In this document: positions 63,617 to 64,000 of the stretch, one piece after another
Numbering within the stretch: position 1 is the first letter of the stretch
Layout of the letters: every line of letters starts with the position of its first letter
Source of the DNA: Kibdelosporangium banguiense
GTDB lineage: Bacteria > Actinomycetota > Actinomycetes > Mycobacteriales > Pseudonocardiaceae
Assembly (NCBI RefSeq): GCF_017876405.1
Contig: NZ_JAGINW010000001.1
Coordinates: forward strand, 11,607,203-11,671,202
Direction of reading: 5' to 3'
DNA length: 64,000 bases
Notes under the pieces: model-generated
What the model saw: the letters and a program-made list of their open reading frames with translations, nothing else
What the model was told of the DNA's origin: nothing
Database searches by the model: none
Program-made: the position numbers and the translations under genes

Positions 63617-64000
63617 CTAACGCTTGCGGCCGAGGATGGCCAAGGACTTGCGCAGCACACCCGCGGTGTCGGCAGCCGAATTTTCGGAAAGCACGCCATC
63701 GACTGCCTGCTCAGCGGCCTTCATCGCGAACCCGAGGCCGACCAGGGCCTCCACCACGGAGCCGCGGACCGCGCTCGCGGACGGCGCGACGGGCGATTCG
63801 CCCGCGCTCTGCCACGCCCCGACCTTGTCGCGCAGTTCGATGATCAGCCGTTCCGCGCCCTTCTTGCCGATGCCGGGCACCTGCGTGAGCATCGCGACAT
63901 TGCCCTCGGACAGGGCCGCGCGCAGTTTGTCGGGCTCCAGCACGGCGAGCATGGCGAGACCGAGCCGTGGTCCGATACCGGAGACCGTCAGCAGCATCCA
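63617..64000 (-). CDS. ruvA: Holliday junction DNA-binding protein RuvA (N-terminus beyond window)
   Basis: Only the last 128 codons or so are in the window; the frame is open to the edge. The two helix-hairpin-helix motifs that grip junction DNA are visible (LLTVSGIGPRLGLAML and LTQVPGIGKKGAERLIIEL), followed by the acidic linker and domain III (SVVEALVGLGFAMKAAEQAVDG), which binds RuvB. The N-terminal OB-fold is missing. It is the gene upstream of ruvB as expected. Confidence 0.95.
   Translation of the reverse strand, partial: WMLLTVSGIGPRLGLAMLAVLEPDKLRAALSEGNVAMLTQVPGIGKKGAERLIIELRDKVGAWQSAGESPVAPSASAVRGSVVEALVGLGFAMKAAEQAVDGVLSENSAADTAGVLRKSLAILGRKR

Overview
The window is high-GC actinobacterial chromosome, most like a Pseudonocardiaceae genome (Amycolatopsis/Kibdelosporangium/Lentzea type). 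Evidence: frequent GTG/TTG starts, 1-4 nt stop/start overlaps throughout, a BldD with an intact c-di-GMP signature, a mycothiol-type maleylpyruvate isomerase, FurA-KatG, a DUF222/HNH protein, and long gene-order agreement with the Mycobacterium tuberculosis Rv2533c-Rv2593c region (nusB-efp-pepQ-Rv2536-aroQBKC, aroE-mltG-ruvX-alaS, rarA, aspS, Rv2578c, MBL hydrolase-ppiB-relA-apt-secF-secD-yajC-ruvB-ruvA). The genus is inference; no rRNA or tRNA gene was seen.

Layout. 1-2.7 kb: pyrimidine operon pyrR-pyrB-pyrC (minus, pyrC cut by the window edge) with a PyrR-binding hairpin next to the pyrR Shine-Dalgarno. 2.9-3.5 kb: divergent bldD with a probable BldD operator. 3.6-5.8 kb: nusB, efp, pepQ (minus). 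5.8-7.3 kb: an IS110-family element with a noncoding 5' segment that may encode a bridge RNA. 7.3-13.5 kb: B-4DMT membrane protein, a secreted sugar-hydrolase-like lipoprotein, and aroC-aroK-aroB-aroQ with a tandem acetyltransferase coupled to aroQ. 13.7-16.4 kb: furA-katG.

16.5-28.6 kb is accessory: Tat-exported beta-helix protein, an HTH/Clp-N pair behind a palindromic promoter, serine hydrolase, 3-ketosteroid dehydrogenase, CE15-type glucuronoyl esterase with a CGAAA-N-TTTCG operator, MDMPI protein, two tandem-GNAT proteins, a DUF222-HNH protein and a prepilin peptidase. 28.7-31.7 kb: a split, divergent PTS cluster (IIB-IIA-methyltransferase / IIC-HPr) around a perfect DasR-type site, pointing to N-acetylglucosamine uptake.

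31.7-46.5 kb returns to conserved chromosome: GrpB, aroE-mltG-ruvX-alaS, small membrane proteins, a Tat-exported phosphatase, rarA, SGNH hydrolase, a kinase-fold protein, a decayed DUF389 gene and aspS. 46.6-53.5 kb: a transcription-factor-like gene, an Rv2578c-type radical SAM protein interrupted by a mini-intein inside its iron-sulfur motif, pnuC-nadR for nicotinamide riboside salvage, a YibE/F membrane protein and a small membrane protein. 53.5-64 kb: MBL hydrolase, ppiB, an AraC regulator, then relA, apt, secF, secD, yajC, ruvB and ruvA (cut by the window edge).

The points I would check first are the IS110 leader RNA, the intein that splits a [4Fe-4S] motif, the HTH/Clp-N locus, the PTS cluster with its methyltransferase, and the lysine-less P-loop of NadR.
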